A stretch of DNA of 64,000 nt from RHKX01 sp041393495 (GCA_041393495.1 JAWKKA010000015.1:35788-99787); one strand, 5' to 3'; counted from the first letter of the stretch, positions 23,648-32,180 are shown. Program-made: numbers and translations. The notes: generated from the letters alone by a model not told the origin.

Positions 23648-24349
23648 TCAGCGCCCGCTCCCCGCCTCCTCGGCGCCGTCCGGAAACGGCTCCATGCCCG
23701 CATACCACGGGCCGGTCGGGTAGGTGGCGACGCCGGCCTCCTCCATCTCGCCCCGGACCCGGCCGAAGAGGTTGCCGGCGTTGTCGAGAGCGAGCTCGAG
23801 CTCGGCGCGACTGCGCTCGCGGAGCTTCCAGAGGAAGTAGAGCTGCCGGTCGGAGGCGCCGAAGGAGACCTCGCGATCGATCGAGGTGGTCCAGGTGAGA
23901 AAGCCGGGGCTGAACAGCTCGCGGAGGGCGATCGGATCGTGGCCCTTCGGCACGGTGGCGATGAAGCGGCGGTTGAAGTCGATGCTCTCGAACTCGACCC
24001 GGAGGCGGCTCATGCGGCGCAGCTGCTCGTCCGGAGCGGCTTCGATCGACTCGACGTCGAAGGTCGGGACGGCCCGGGTCAGGTCCGGCATGTGCGCCTT
24101 GGCGAGGACCGCCGCCGGAAGAACGGTCCTGTGAAACAGCCCGCCCGACTCGAACTCCTCCGCATCGCAGCTCGAGCCCCAGAAGCCCGGCGCCAGCTCG
24201 CCGGTCAGCCGGTTCGATCCGCCCGGACAGAGGGCCGCCGGGGCATCGCGGGGGTTGAGGCCGCCGACCTCCTCGTAGGTGAGGCCGCGATCAGCGGCGA
24301 CCGTCCGGACCGCGGCGACCCAGGCCTCCCTGTCGCCGGAGCCACTCAC
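23648..24349 (-). CDS. Conserved hypothetical protein
   Basis: A 233-residue soluble protein, start GTG 24349. No signal peptide or membrane span is visible. Its middle (RVEFESIDFNRRFIATVPKG) and the following FSPGFLTWTTSIDREVSFG look like a regular alpha/beta domain. The C-terminal third (YFLWKLRERSRAELELALDN) is a helical segment. Two nearby cysteines occur in the N-terminal third. It is divergent from lemA across a 290-base repeat-rich region. The association with LemA may be functional, since similar proteins of unknown role are often near lemA, but I cannot name a family. Confidence 0.65.
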   Translation of the reverse strand: MSGSGDREAWVAAVRTVAADRGLTYEEVGGLNPRDAPAALCPGGSNRLTGELAPGFWGSSCDAEEFESGGLFHRTVLPAAVLAKAHMPDLTRAVPTFDVESIEAAPDEQLRRMSRLRVEFESIDFNRRFIATVPKGHDPIALRELFSPGFLTWTTSIDREVSFGASDRQLYFLWKLRERSRAELELALDNAGNLFGRVRGEMEEAGVATYPTGPWYAGMEPFPDGAEEAGSGR

Positions 24350-24452
24350 CTCTGAATCGGGCCGATCATCCGCCCATCGTATTGGCGGCGCTCGCGGCCC
24401 CCATCGCCATGCGGGAGGTACGTCGCGGGCGGCCCGGTCCCGTCCCGCCCGA

Positions 24453-24575
24453 CGGCGACGGTCCGGTCCGCCCGGCGACGACGCGGTGACGTCCGGCGAC
24501 GGTCCGGCCCCCCGACGACGGTCCGGTCCCGTCCGGCGACGGCGCGGTCCCGTCCGGCGATAGTCCGGTCCCCGG
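24453..24575. repeat. About six degenerate 21-base tandem repeats upstream of lemA
   Basis: Units close to CGGCGACGGTCCGGTCCCGT recur at 24453, 24473, 24494, 24513, 24534 and 24555, with lengths from 19 to 21 bases and several substitutions. The block fills most of the 290-base divergent space between the hypothetical gene (24349) and lemA (24640). Nothing else was seen in that space. A regulatory role is possible, but it may simply be a GC-rich minisatellite. Confidence 0.6.
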
Positions 24576-24639
24576 CCGCGATGGCGAGTGGAGGAGCGCC
24601 ACGCGGCGACCCGCCGTGGCACCGGCTACAGTTGCCGCG

Positions 24640-25194
24640 ATGGTCATCGTCATCGTCGTCGTCGCGCTCGTTCTGCTCGTCGGGCTGATCTGGATCCTGA
24701 TCCGGAACTCGATGGTCGCCAGCCGCAACCGCGTCGATGAGGCGTGGAGCGGGATCGATGTCCAGCTCAAGCGTCGCCACGACCTCGTCCCGAACCTGGT
24801 CGAGACGGTCAAGGGCTACGCGACCCACGAGCAGACGGTCTTCACGAAGACCACCGAGGCGCGCGCCGAGGCGATGAAGGCGACGACCGTCGAGGCGACC
24901 CAGCAGGCCGAGGCGAAGCTGTCCGGCGCCCTCGCCGACCTCCGCGCCGTCGCCGAGAACTACCCGCAGCTCCGCGCGACCGAGAACTTCCAGCAGCTCC
25001 AGCGCAACCTGAACGAGATCGAGGACGAGATCCAGGCATCGCGGCGGATCTACAACTCCAACGTCCAGGCCTACAACACGAAGATCCAGATCTTCCCGAA
25101 CTCGATCGTCGCCAACTCGAGCGGCTTCACCGCCCGCGAGTTCTTCGAGATCGAAGACGGCGCCGAGCGCGAGCCGGTCCAGGTCAAGTTCTGA
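24640..25194 (+). CDS. lemA: LemA family protein
   Basis: A 184-residue protein with one N-terminal membrane span (MVIVIVVVALVLLVGLIWIL) followed by a long four-helix domain. The family core is clear: NRVDEAWSGIDVQLKRRHDL, then PNLVETVKGYATHEQTVF and YNSNVQAYNTKIQIFPNSIV, ending in ARFFEI-like AREFFEIED. LemA proteins are widespread and their role is not settled. ATG 24640 is preferred; GTG 24616 would add eight residues. The gene stands alone, convergent with superoxide dismutase. Confidence 0.93.
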   Translation: MVIVIVVVALVLLVGLIWILIRNSMVASRNRVDEAWSGIDVQLKRRHDLVPNLVETVKGYATHEQTVFTKTTEARAEAMKATTVEATQQAEAKLSGALADLRAVAENYPQLRATENFQQLQRNLNEIEDEIQASRRIYNSNVQAYNTKIQIFPNSIVANSSGFTAREFFEIEDGAEREPVQVKF

Positions 25195-25298
25195 GCGCGG
25201 TCGTCGAGCCCCCGGCCCGGCTCCCCTCGGCTTCAGGCCCCGGCTCAGCGCCCTCGTCGGCTCCGGCCCGGCGAGGCCGCTGCGCGCGCACGCATTGC

Positions 25299-25364
25299 TG
25301 ACTCTCCGTCAACGCAACATTCCGGAACTCATGGCTCCGTTCCGTTGCGTTGACGCTTGAGTCA
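25299..25364. repeat. 66-base palindromic element between lemA and sod
   Basis: The left arm at 25299-25318 (TGACTCTCCGTCAACGCAAC) pairs with the right arm at 25344-25364. The inner 12 bases and the outer six (TGACTC/GAGTCA) are perfect, with a 2-to-3 base mismatch between. Inside, GGAAC (25324-25328) pairs with GTTCC (25339-25343), leaving a 10-base loop. It sits between convergent genes, so a two-way terminator is likely. It lacks a T-run, and its A/T content is higher than the surroundings. Confidence 0.6.
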
Positions 25365-25436
25365 AGGGTCGGCCGGGGCCTTCGGGGCCGAAGCCGGGGC
25401 CGCCGGCGCCCCGGGCCGGCGGGCGCCCGCTCGTGC

Positions 25437-26039
25437 TCAGCCCGCGACCGCCTCGTAGCGTTGCGCGACCTCGTCCCAGTCGACGACGTTCCAGAACGCG
25501 TCGAGGTAATCGGGGCGCTTGTTCTGGTACTTGAGGTAGTAGGCGTGCTCCCAGACGTCGACGCCGAGGAGCGGCGTCGCGCCGTCGGAGATCGGCGAGT
25601 CCTGGTTCGCCGTGCTCGTCACCGCCAGGCCGCTGCCGTCGTGGACGAGCCACGCCCAGCCGGAGCCGAACCGGCCGACGCCGGCGGCCTTGAACTCCTC
25701 CTTGAAGGCGTCGAAGCTGCCGAACTTCGCGGCGATCGCCTCGGCGAGCGCTCCCGCGGGCTCGCCGCCCCCCTCCGGGCACATCACCTGCCAGAAGAAG
25801 CTGTGGTTGGCGTGGCCGCCGGCGTTGTTGCGGACCGCGGTCGCGTTCGGGACCGAGTCGAGGTTGCGAAGCACCTCCTCGACGTCGACGTCGGCCCACT
25901 CGCTGCCCTCGAGGGCGGCGTTGGCCTTGTCGACGTAGGCCTGGTGGTGCTTGTCGTGGTGGATCCGCATCGTCTCCTCGTCGATGTGAGGCTCGAGCGC
26001 GGCGTAGTCGTAGGGAAGGTCGGGGACTTCGTAGGCCAT
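25437..26039 (-). CDS. Superoxide dismutase (Fe/Mn type)
   Basis: A 200-residue enzyme that disproportionates superoxide. Metal ligands lie in the standard places: His in MRIHHDKHHQAYVDK (N-terminal helix), His in NNAGGHANHSFFW, and DVWEHAYYLKYQNKRPDYL with Asp and His near the C-terminus. The Gly-rich GWAWLVHDGSGL precedes the last ligands. Fe and Mn forms cannot be separated reliably. A good Shine-Dalgarno sequence (AAGGAGAA) precedes ATG 26039, and a TATAGA hexamer at 26076-26081 on the minus strand is a possible -10. It is divergent from the acetoacetyl-CoA synthetase gene. Confidence 0.96.
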   Translation of the reverse strand: MAYEVPDLPYDYAALEPHIDEETMRIHHDKHHQAYVDKANAALEGSEWADVDVEEVLRNLDSVPNATAVRNNAGGHANHSFFWQVMCPEGGGEPAGALAEAIAAKFGSFDAFKEEFKAAGVGRFGSGWAWLVHDGSGLAVTSTANQDSPISDGATPLLGVDVWEHAYYLKYQNKRPDYLDAFWNVVDWDEVAQRYEAVAG

Positions 26040-26146
26040 GCGGTTCTCCTTGGTCGATCTCTGCTGAACGCTGAATCTATACCCGGTCGGGTGACCCGCT
26101 ACCCCGACCCGGCGATCGGACGGCGCGCCAATAGGATGCGCGCCCG

Positions 26147-28072
26147 ATGCCGGATCCCGCGCCCCCGATGCTCTGGACGCCGTCGCGTGAGCGGATCGAG
26201 CGCGCCCAGATCACCTCGTTCGCCCGCGAGCACGGGCTGCCGACCGACTACGGGGAGCTGTGGCGTTGGTCGGTCGCCGACATCGAGCGCTTCTGGGCGC
26301 TGATCTGGTCCCATTTCGGGGTCGCCGGCGGCTACGACGAGGTTCTCGCCGACCGCTCGATGCCGGGCACGAGATGGTTTCCGGGCGCGCAGGTCAACTA
26401 CGCCGGCCACATCCTCGCCGGCCGCGATCCGGACGCGCCGGCGATCCACCACGCCTCCGAGCTGCGCGGCCTCGCGACCTGCACCTGGGGAGAGTTGGCC
26501 GACCGCACGGCCAGGATCGCCGCCGGGCTCGCCGCCCTCGGCGTTGGCCGCGGCGATCGCGTCGCCGCCTACCTGCCGAACGTCCTCGAGACGATCCCGG
26601 CCTTCCTCGCGACCGCGTCGCTCGGCGCGATCTGGTCGTCGGCGGCGCCCGAGTTCGGCGCCCGCAGCGTCATCGACCGCTTCGTCCAGATCGAGCCGAA
26701 GGTGCTGCTCGCCGTCGATGGCTACCGCTACGGCGGTCGCAACTTCGACCGCGCCGGGGCGGTCGCCGAGATCGCCGCCGCCCTGCCCGGCCTCGAGCGG
26801 ACGGTCCGCCTCGGCCACCTCGACGGAAGCGGCTGGGAGCAGGGCTTTCTCGGCCCGCCGGGCTCAGCGCTGGAGCCCGCGCCCCTCCCCTTCGACCACC
26901 CGCTCTGGGTCCTCTACTCGTCGGGCACGACCGGGCTGCCGAAGCCGATCGTCCACGGCCACGGCGGGATGCTGCTCGAGCACCTCAAGAAGATGCACCT
27001 CCACGTCGACGCCCAGCGCGGCGACCGCGTCTTCTGGTTCACGACGACCGGTTGGATGATGTGGAACTTCCTCGTCGGCGTTCTCCTCACCGACGCCGAG
27101 ATCGTCCTCTACGACGGCAACCCCGGCTACCCCGATCTCGGCGCGCTCTGGCAGCTCGCCGACGACGCGCGGATCACGACGTTCGGAACCAGCGCGAGCT
27201 TCATCGCGAGCTGCATGAAGGCGGGGATCGAGCCGGCAGCGGGCCGCGACCTCTCGCGCCTCGGTGCGATCGGCTCGACCGGCTCGCCGCTTTCACCGGA
27301 GGGGTTCGACTGGGTCTACGAGCAGCTCGGCTCCGACACCTGGCTGTTCTCGACATCGGGCGGGACCGACGTCTGCACCGCCTTCGTCGGCGGCGTCCCG
27401 ACCCTGCCCGTCTATGAGGGCGAGCTGCAGGCGCGCTCGCTCGGCGCCGACATCCACGCCTGGGGTCCTGACGGCGAGGACCTCGTCGGCGCGGTCGGCG
27501 AGCTCGTGCTGACCCAGCCGATGCCGTCGATGCCGATCTTCTTCTGGGGCGATGCCGACGGCAGCCGGCTGCGCGAGAGCTACTTCGCCACCTACCCGGG
27601 CGTCTGGCGCCACGGCGACTGGATCGAGATCACCGAGCGGGGCACGGCGATCATCTACGGGCGCTCCGACTCGACGATCAACCGCGGTGGGGTCCGGATG
27701 GGAACGAGCGAGATCTACCGCGCCGTGCTCTCGCTCGACGAGGTCGTCGACGCGCTCGTCGTCGATGTTCCCCGCGAGGGCGAGGAGAGCTGGATGCCGC
27801 TGTTCGTCGTCCTCGCCGAAGGCGCCGAGCTCGATGAGAGGCTGACGAAACGGATCGCAGCGGCGGTCCGCGAGCAGTGCTCGCCCCGCCACGTCCCCAA
27901 CGAGGTGATCGCGATCGACGCGGTCCCGAGGACCCTCTCCGGCAAGGCGCTCGAGGTGCCGGTGAAGCGGATCCTGATGGGGACGGCGCCGGAGCGGGCG
28001 GCGAGCCGCGAGTCGCTCGCCAACCCCGCGGCGCTCGACTTCTTCGCCGCGCTCGCGGCCGAGCGATCCTGA
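26147..28072 (+). CDS. Acetoacetyl-CoA synthetase
   Basis: A 641-residue member of the ANL adenylate-forming superfamily that activates acetoacetate to its CoA ester. The N-terminal cap (RWSVADIERFWALIWSHF) and WFPGAQVNYAGHIL match the AacS/Acs layout. The ATP motif is LYSSGTTGLPKPIVHGHG, then TTTGWMMWNF, the AacS-typical STSGGTDVCTAF, and the late hinge YGRSDSTINRGGVRMGTSEI. The acylated Lys region is PRTLSGKALEVPVK. The substrate is inferred from these features. It is divergent from superoxide dismutase. The role would be use of ketone bodies or PHB breakdown products. Confidence 0.92.
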   Translation: MPDPAPPMLWTPSRERIERAQITSFAREHGLPTDYGELWRWSVADIERFWALIWSHFGVAGGYDEVLADRSMPGTRWFPGAQVNYAGHILAGRDPDAPAIHHASELRGLATCTWGELADRTARIAAGLAALGVGRGDRVAAYLPNVLETIPAFLATASLGAIWSSAAPEFGARSVIDRFVQIEPKVLLAVDGYRYGGRNFDRAGAVAEIAAALPGLERTVRLGHLDGSGWEQGFLGPPGSALEPAPLPFDHPLWVLYSSGTTGLPKPIVHGHGGMLLEHLKKMHLHVDAQRGDRVFWFTTTGWMMWNFLVGVLLTDAEIVLYDGNPGYPDLGALWQLADDARITTFGTSASFIASCMKAGIEPAAGRDLSRLGAIGSTGSPLSPEGFDWVYEQLGSDTWLFSTSGGTDVCTAFVGGVPTLPVYEGELQARSLGADIHAWGPDGEDLVGAVGELVLTQPMPSMPIFFWGDADGSRLRESYFATYPGVWRHGDWIEITERGTAIIYGRSDSTINRGGVRMGTSEIYRAVLSLDEVVDALVVDVPREGEESWMPLFVVLAEGAELDERLTKRIAAAVREQCSPRHVPNEVIAIDAVPRTLSGKALEVPVKRILMGTAPERAASRESLANPAALDFFAALAAERS

Positions 28073-28108
28073 GCAGGGCAGCCCCCCGACGGCTCCGATC
28101 CGACCGCC

Positions 28109-29632
28109 TCAGCGGGCCGACCGGCGCCGCAACCGCTCGACGAGCTTGATCCTCCGGTCGGCCGCCCGCGGCGTGCCGCCGGTTGGAACGAAGGTGAAGG
28201 TGGGATGGACGACGACCGCGCCGCGCCGATACAGGGCCCGCTTCGCCTGTCCGCGCGGCTTGATCGCGATGCTCACCCGCCTCGCCCGGTCGGGGAACTT
28301 GCTGAGGTGCCTCACGCGCCTGCCCGCGACCGACACGACGCCCGGGCCGGGCAGCACGATCGTCTCCCTCGCCGTTCCCTTGCGCCGGTTGCGCCTCAGC
28401 TTCCCGAACTCGAAGGCGTTCGATGGCGGGCTCTTCGCGATCCGATGGGCGGCGCTGCTGATGACCGTGGCTCCGGCCGCGTTTCGGGCCGTGACCTGAC
28501 ATCGGTAGCTTCCTTCGTCGGCGGCATCGATCTTCTTCGCGTCGCTGTCGGCCACGATCTCGCCATCGAGGGTCCACTGGTAGTCGATGTCGCTCGGAGC
28601 CCGGTAGAGCAGCGATTCGAGCACGTCCCCCCGCCAACCCTCGGAGCAACGGAGCCTGGCGCCGGGCTCGGACCCGCCGATCACCTCCGCCGTTCCCGTC
28701 GCCTCCGGGGCCTCGAGCAACGCGGGGAGGTCGGGGCCGTCGACGGGCGCGCCCGAGGTGTCGAGGTCCTCGCCCCCGCCACCGGCCAGGCTCGCGGACG
28801 AGATCGAGTTGGCGCCGTAGTTGGCCCAGTAGATCCGCCTCGTGAACGGCTCGATGGCAACGCCGTGGACACCCACCTGCGTCGCCGGCGTCCCGTCGAA
28901 CGGCCGGACGTCGCTTCCATCGACGTTCGCGTACGCCAGCTCGGTCCAGGCGCCGTAGTCGGACCAGTAGATCTTCCCGGTGACGGGGTCGATGGCCGTG
29001 CCCTCGGGGCCCTCACCGGTCGAGCCGACCTGGAGGAGATCGCCATCGCGGCGGCCGTCGAGATCGGCGAACGAGATCGTCGTCCCGTCTCCGCCCGAGA
29101 AGTTGGACCAGTACAGCCGCCCGGTCACGGGATCCACGGTGATGCCCCGGGGCCCGTCAACGGTGGCCTGGTTGATCGTCAGGTCAGCCCCGGTGCCCCC
29201 GCCGGTTCCGTCGAGATCGGCGTAGGCGATGCTGTTGTCGGCGTAGTTGGCCCAATACAGCCTGCCGGCCGGGCCGATGGAGGGGTCGATCGCCAGCCCG
29301 TGCGGGCCGGCGATCGTGGCGCCCCGGATATCGAGATCGCCGCCTCCACCTCCGTCCAGGTCTGCATACGAGATCGTCGTCCCTGCGTCCCCGTCCCAGT
29401 TGGTCCAGTAGATCCTGTCGCGGGACGGGTCCAGCGTCAGCCCCATCGGCCCCGCGACGGTCGCATCGCCGGTGTCGACGGTCCCGCCGCCCCCGTCTCC
29501 GTTCAGGTTCGCGTAGGCGATCGAATTGCCGTCGTAGTTCGACCAGTAGATCCGATCGGCGGCGTGGGCAGGGGCCGCGAGCAGCAGGGCGAGCACCACC
29601 GGCCCGGCGATGCTGATCAAACGGGCGATCAT
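28109..29632 (-). CDS. Secreted YWTD-propeller protein with Ig-like domain
   Basis: About 507 residues. A signal peptide (MIARLISIAGPVVLALLLAA, cleaved after AHA) is followed by six YW-containing repeats such as RIYWSNYDGNSIAYANL and RIYWTNWDGDAGTTISYADL, as in LDL-receptor class B propellers. Then comes an Ig-like region with two cysteines, and a basic C-terminal domain with VVSVAGRRVRHLSK, a type common in Solirubrobacter-like secreted proteins. The role is unknown; extracellular binding is likely. ATG 29653 would add seven residues. The downstream neighbour on the same strand is a paralogue. Confidence 0.82.
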   Translation of the reverse strand: MIARLISIAGPVVLALLLAAPAHAADRIYWSNYDGNSIAYANLNGDGGGGTVDTGDATVAGPMGLTLDPSRDRIYWTNWDGDAGTTISYADLDGGGGGDLDIRGATIAGPHGLAIDPSIGPAGRLYWANYADNSIAYADLDGTGGGTGADLTINQATVDGPRGITVDPVTGRLYWSNFSGGDGTTISFADLDGRRDGDLLQVGSTGEGPEGTAIDPVTGKIYWSDYGAWTELAYANVDGSDVRPFDGTPATQVGVHGVAIEPFTRRIYWANYGANSISSASLAGGGGEDLDTSGAPVDGPDLPALLEAPEATGTAEVIGGSEPGARLRCSEGWRGDVLESLLYRAPSDIDYQWTLDGEIVADSDAKKIDAADEGSYRCQVTARNAAGATVISSAAHRIAKSPPSNAFEFGKLRRNRRKGTARETIVLPGPGVVSVAGRRVRHLSKFPDRARRVSIAIKPRGQAKRALYRRGAVVVHPTFTFVPTGGTPRAADRRIKLVERLRRRSAR

Positions 29633-29678
29633 CTGTGGAATCCCTGCCGACACGGTCGATACCCACCCGGCCTCTGCC

Positions 29679-30764
29679 CTATCCGACCACCTTGAAACGG
29701 CTCTTCGCCGGCGTCTTGTCGGTGTTCCCGGCCGTATCCATGGCGCGGACCCTGAAGGTGTGGCGGCCGGCCTTCAGGTGCTTGACCTTCTCCGGCGCGG
29801 CGCAGCGCTTCCACCGCTTGCTGTCGATCTTGCAGCTGAAGCTGGAGCCCTTCTCGCTGGATCGGAACCGGAACTTCAGGCTGTGCCTGTGGGTCCGCTT
29901 CGGGACCCGCCCTGCGATCTTGGTCTGCGGGGGGCGATCGTCGGCATCGACCGCCAGCCCGATCGCAGCCCACACGCCGCGGATGAAGAGCTCATCGACG
30001 ACGTTGCCGCGCAGGTTGGTCCGGCCGATGCTGCTCGCGCCGCCGTTCACCCAGAAGACGTGTCCGGTGCTGACAGCCACGCCCAGTGGCTTGACGGCTC
30101 CGGCGACGAAGTTCTGCTTGACGGCCGATCCGTTCACGCTCGCGCGAGCGATCGTGTTCGACCCCTGGTTCGCCCAGTAGAGATGACCGCGGGCAACGGC
30201 CATCAGGTCAGGGTCGGACGCCCCCGCGATGAACTTGCGCTCGACGTGCTTGCCGTCGAGGTCGGCACGACCGATCACGTCCGTGCCGGCGTCGGACCAG
30301 TAGATGTGCCCGGAGTCGACGGCAACCCCCTGCGGGCGCTGCAAGCCGCTGATGAAGCTTGGATCGAGTCCGGTCCCGTCGCGATTGACGCGGCCGATCG
30401 AGTCCCGGTCGAGGCTCGCCCAGTAGATGTGGTTCGCATCGATCGCGATGCCCTGCGGACGGCCGGCGCCGGCGACGAACGTCGAGTCCACGTGGGTTCC
30501 GTCACGGCTGGAACGCCCGATGGAGTCCCCGGCCAGGTTCGACCAGTAGAGCTTGCCGAACCCGACGGCAACGCCCTGCGGGAAGCCGACCTTCGTGACG
30601 AATCGCTTGTCGACCCCGGTGCCATCCGGATTCGCCCGGCCGATCGCGTGCATATCGGGATCCGCCCAATACAGATAGGCGTCCGCTCCCGCAGCGGATA
30701 CCGCCGCGTACGCGGTCAGCGCCGCAGCGACAGCTGCGACGAGTACGGCGAGGCGAGATTTCAT
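29679..30764 (-). CDS. Secreted YWTD-propeller protein, paralogue of the neighbour
   Basis: A 361-residue protein. The signal peptide is MKSRLAVLVAAVAAALTAYA, then six repeats such as YLYWADPDMHAIGRANPDGT, KLYWSNLAGDSIGRSSRDGT and HIYWASLDRDSIGRVNRDGT, which suggest a six-bladed propeller. The C-terminal 80 residues are a different Ig-like domain (SFSCKIDSKRWKRCAAPEK, HTFRVRAMDTAGNTD), typical of actinobacterial surface proteins. ATG 30764 follows a good Shine-Dalgarno sequence (AAGGAGAT), and the shadow extension upstream is rejected. Function unknown. It starts about 126 bases past the minus-strand tRNA-Pro gene. Confidence 0.84.
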   Translation of the reverse strand: MKSRLAVLVAAVAAALTAYAAVSAAGADAYLYWADPDMHAIGRANPDGTGVDKRFVTKVGFPQGVAVGFGKLYWSNLAGDSIGRSSRDGTHVDSTFVAGAGRPQGIAIDANHIYWASLDRDSIGRVNRDGTGLDPSFISGLQRPQGVAVDSGHIYWSDAGTDVIGRADLDGKHVERKFIAGASDPDLMAVARGHLYWANQGSNTIARASVNGSAVKQNFVAGAVKPLGVAVSTGHVFWVNGGASSIGRTNLRGNVVDELFIRGVWAAIGLAVDADDRPPQTKIAGRVPKRTHRHSLKFRFRSSEKGSSFSCKIDSKRWKRCAAPEKVKHLKAGRHTFRVRAMDTAGNTDKTPAKSRFKVVG

Positions 30765-30889
30765 CCAGGTATCTCCTTGTGTGACGGTTGCGAACGGATC
30801 GGCGCGGCGCGGCATCCTGCAAGGCCGCGGCCGAGTATGGCAAACGACCGGACCACGCCAAGCAGTTGGTCGGACGTCGCCGGCGACCA

Positions 30890-30963
30890 TCGGGGCGCCC
30901 GGATTTGAACCGGGGACCTCACCGACCCGAACGGTGCGCGCTACCAGGCTGCGCCACGCCCCG
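30890..30963 (-). tRNA. tRNA-Pro (anticodon CGG)
   Basis: A 74-base cloverleaf on the minus strand. The acceptor stem CGGGGCG pairs with CGCCCCG, followed by A as discriminator at 30890. The D arm reads GCGCAGCCTGGTAGCGC. The anticodon loop TTCGGGT gives anticodon CGG for proline CCG, and the T arm CCCCGGTTCAAATCCGGG carries the standard TTCAA. The CCA end is not encoded. CCG is a common codon in this GC-rich genome. Confidence 0.95.
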
Positions 30964-30980
30964 AGGGCGACGGAGTATGA

Positions 30981-31661
30981 CTAACCGACGCGCTCGATGG
31001 CCGCCTCGACGTCGGCGAGGCTCGGGGCGCTGTCGAGCTCCTCGCTGCCGTTCGCGCCCGTGACGACGATCGCGGGGTCGGCGGGGATCTTGAGTTGGGT
31101 GCCCAGGTCGTTGCCGGCCCGGGCCGCCTGCTCGGCCTCGTCGCCCTGCATGGCACGTTCCCACTCCGCCACCTCCAGCTTCGGCGTCGCGGCGGCGATC
31201 TCGTCGAGGAACTCCTGGGTGACCCCCTGCTCGGGTACCTGGTCGAGGTTGCGGAAGAAGATCTCGATGTACTGCCACTGTCGGTCCTGCTCGCCGGCCG
31301 CCTCCGCCGCCACGCCGCCGAGCGTCACCGGCTTGCCGCCGAGCGGGTAATGGCGGAAGATCATCTGCGCCTCGCCGGTCCGCACGTAGTCCTCGATCAG
31401 CGGGTCGACGACGGCGAGCTGGTAGTCGGCGCAGCGCGTGCACTGGAGGTCGTTGAAGACGTCGATCGTCACCGGGGCGTCGTCGGAGCCGAGCCGGTCG
31501 CCGAGCTGGGGGATCCCGCCGATCAGCTCCTGGACCTCGCCGGAGCCCGTGATCGTGAACGTCTCCTCCCTGTGCTCGCCGACCGAGAGCGACACGATCG
31601 CGGCCATCAGGCCGATCGCGGCCAGGCTGAGGATCGACAGGGGAAGCCAGCGGCTGCGCAT
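30981..31661 (-). CDS. Membrane-anchored DsbA-like thioredoxin-fold protein
   Basis: A 226-residue protein with an N-terminal anchor (WLPLSILSLAAIGLMAAIVS). The thioredoxin-fold domain begins DDAPVTIDVFNDLQCTRC. The CTRC motif is a CxxC redox pair, and IPADPAIVVTG supplies the cis-proline region. It resembles DsbA/thioredoxin-4 (PF13462-like) proteins that introduce or check disulfides outside the cytoplasm. ATG 31661 begins the anchor; frames further upstream are Arg-rich shadow. Its start lies six bases from the stop of the 93-residue hypothetical gene, so they may be one operon. Confidence 0.86.
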   Translation of the reverse strand: MRSRWLPLSILSLAAIGLMAAIVSLSVGEHREETFTITGSGEVQELIGGIPQLGDRLGSDDAPVTIDVFNDLQCTRCADYQLAVVDPLIEDYVRTGEAQMIFRHYPLGGKPVTLGGVAAEAAGEQDRQWQYIEIFFRNLDQVPEQGVTQEFLDEIAAATPKLEVAEWERAMQGDEAEQAARAGNDLGTQLKIPADPAIVVTGANGSEELDSAPSLADVEAAIERVG

Positions 31662-31666
31662 CCGGA

Positions 31667-31948
31667 TCAGCCGGCGACGGCCTTGTAGTAGCGGACGGCG
31701 AGCCCGGTCAGGAGCATCCCGAAGGCCTCCTCGACGTCGATCGCGGCGGCTGCGGCATACGCGGCGAGGCCGGTGCGCTCGATCGCGGCGCTGCGCTCGA
31801 CGACCTCGTCGACCAGCTCGGGGTGCTGGTCGCAGAAGAACGCCCCCATCGAGTAGAGGTCGGAGTCCATCAGCGACGCGACGAACGCCTCCGGCGTCGC
31901 CGTCGCCCGCTCGGCCGGATCGGTCCGCTCGGTCGTCACGGCGACCAT
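31667..31948 (-). CDS. Small conserved hypothetical, 93 residues
   Basis: A 93-residue acidic, helical protein that starts at ATG 31948. It has no signal peptide, membrane span or recognised motif. Near the C-terminus is FGMLLTGLAVRYYKAVAG. Two short Cys/His spots (FFCDQHPEL) are present. It ends five bases before the DsbA-like gene, so they probably share a transcript. A perfect 30-base palindrome begins 33 bases upstream. The family is not recognised. Confidence 0.62.
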   Translation of the reverse strand: MVAVTTERTDPAERATATPEAFVASLMDSDLYSMGAFFCDQHPELVDEVVERSAAIERTGLAAYAAAAAIDVEEAFGMLLTGLAVRYYKAVAG

Positions 31949-31980
31949 CGTAGAGCGGCCGCGGGCCCGGCCCCACGAAC

Positions 31981-32010
31981 CCGTCGGCCCCGCGATCGCG
32001 GGGCCGACGG
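31981..32010. promoter_or_regulatory. Perfect 30-base palindrome in a divergent intergenic region
   Basis: Positions 31981-31995 and 31996-32010 are exact reverse complements with no spacer (CCGTCGGCCCCGCGA in the left half). The site lies between the divergent 93-residue gene and the 58-residue gene. A second short dyad, GTCGC-TT-GCGAC, is at 32023-32034. The site could be an operator or a cruciform-prone structure. It is not placed as a terminator, because both flanking genes point away from it. Confidence 0.65.
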
Positions 32011-32118
32011 TGACCAGGAGATGTCGCTTGCGACGGAGTCGCCGCGCTCGGCCCCCGGATCGGTCGCGGCCGGCGCGCGGCGCAGTCGCCGGCGCCGATC
32101 TGGACGAAAGGACCACCC

Positions 32119-32146
32119 TTGACACGTCCCGTGCAAGCGATATGAA
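32119..32146 (+). promoter_or_regulatory. Near-consensus sigma-70 promoter for the 58-residue gene
   Basis: TTGACA at 32119-32124 is a perfect -35. A 16-base spacer leads to TATGAA at 32141-32146 as -10. Transcription would begin around 32153, giving a leader of about 28 bases that contains the GAGGAGGAG ribosome site at 32168-32176. Few places in this GC-rich window come so close to consensus. Confidence 0.7.
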
Positions 32147-32180
32147 TGGGGCAACACCGTCCCCGACGAGGAGGAGTGTC

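Noticed and set aside
29679..30890. A longer propeller protein from 30890
   Set aside because: The extra 42 residues read into the tRNA end and precede a clean signal peptide with a strong ribosome site at ATG 30764.
32010..32180. A longer form of the 58-residue protein from GTG 32010
   Set aside because: The added 57 residues are Arg-rich, the promoter and ribosome site lie inside that stretch, and TTG 32181 has a much better site.
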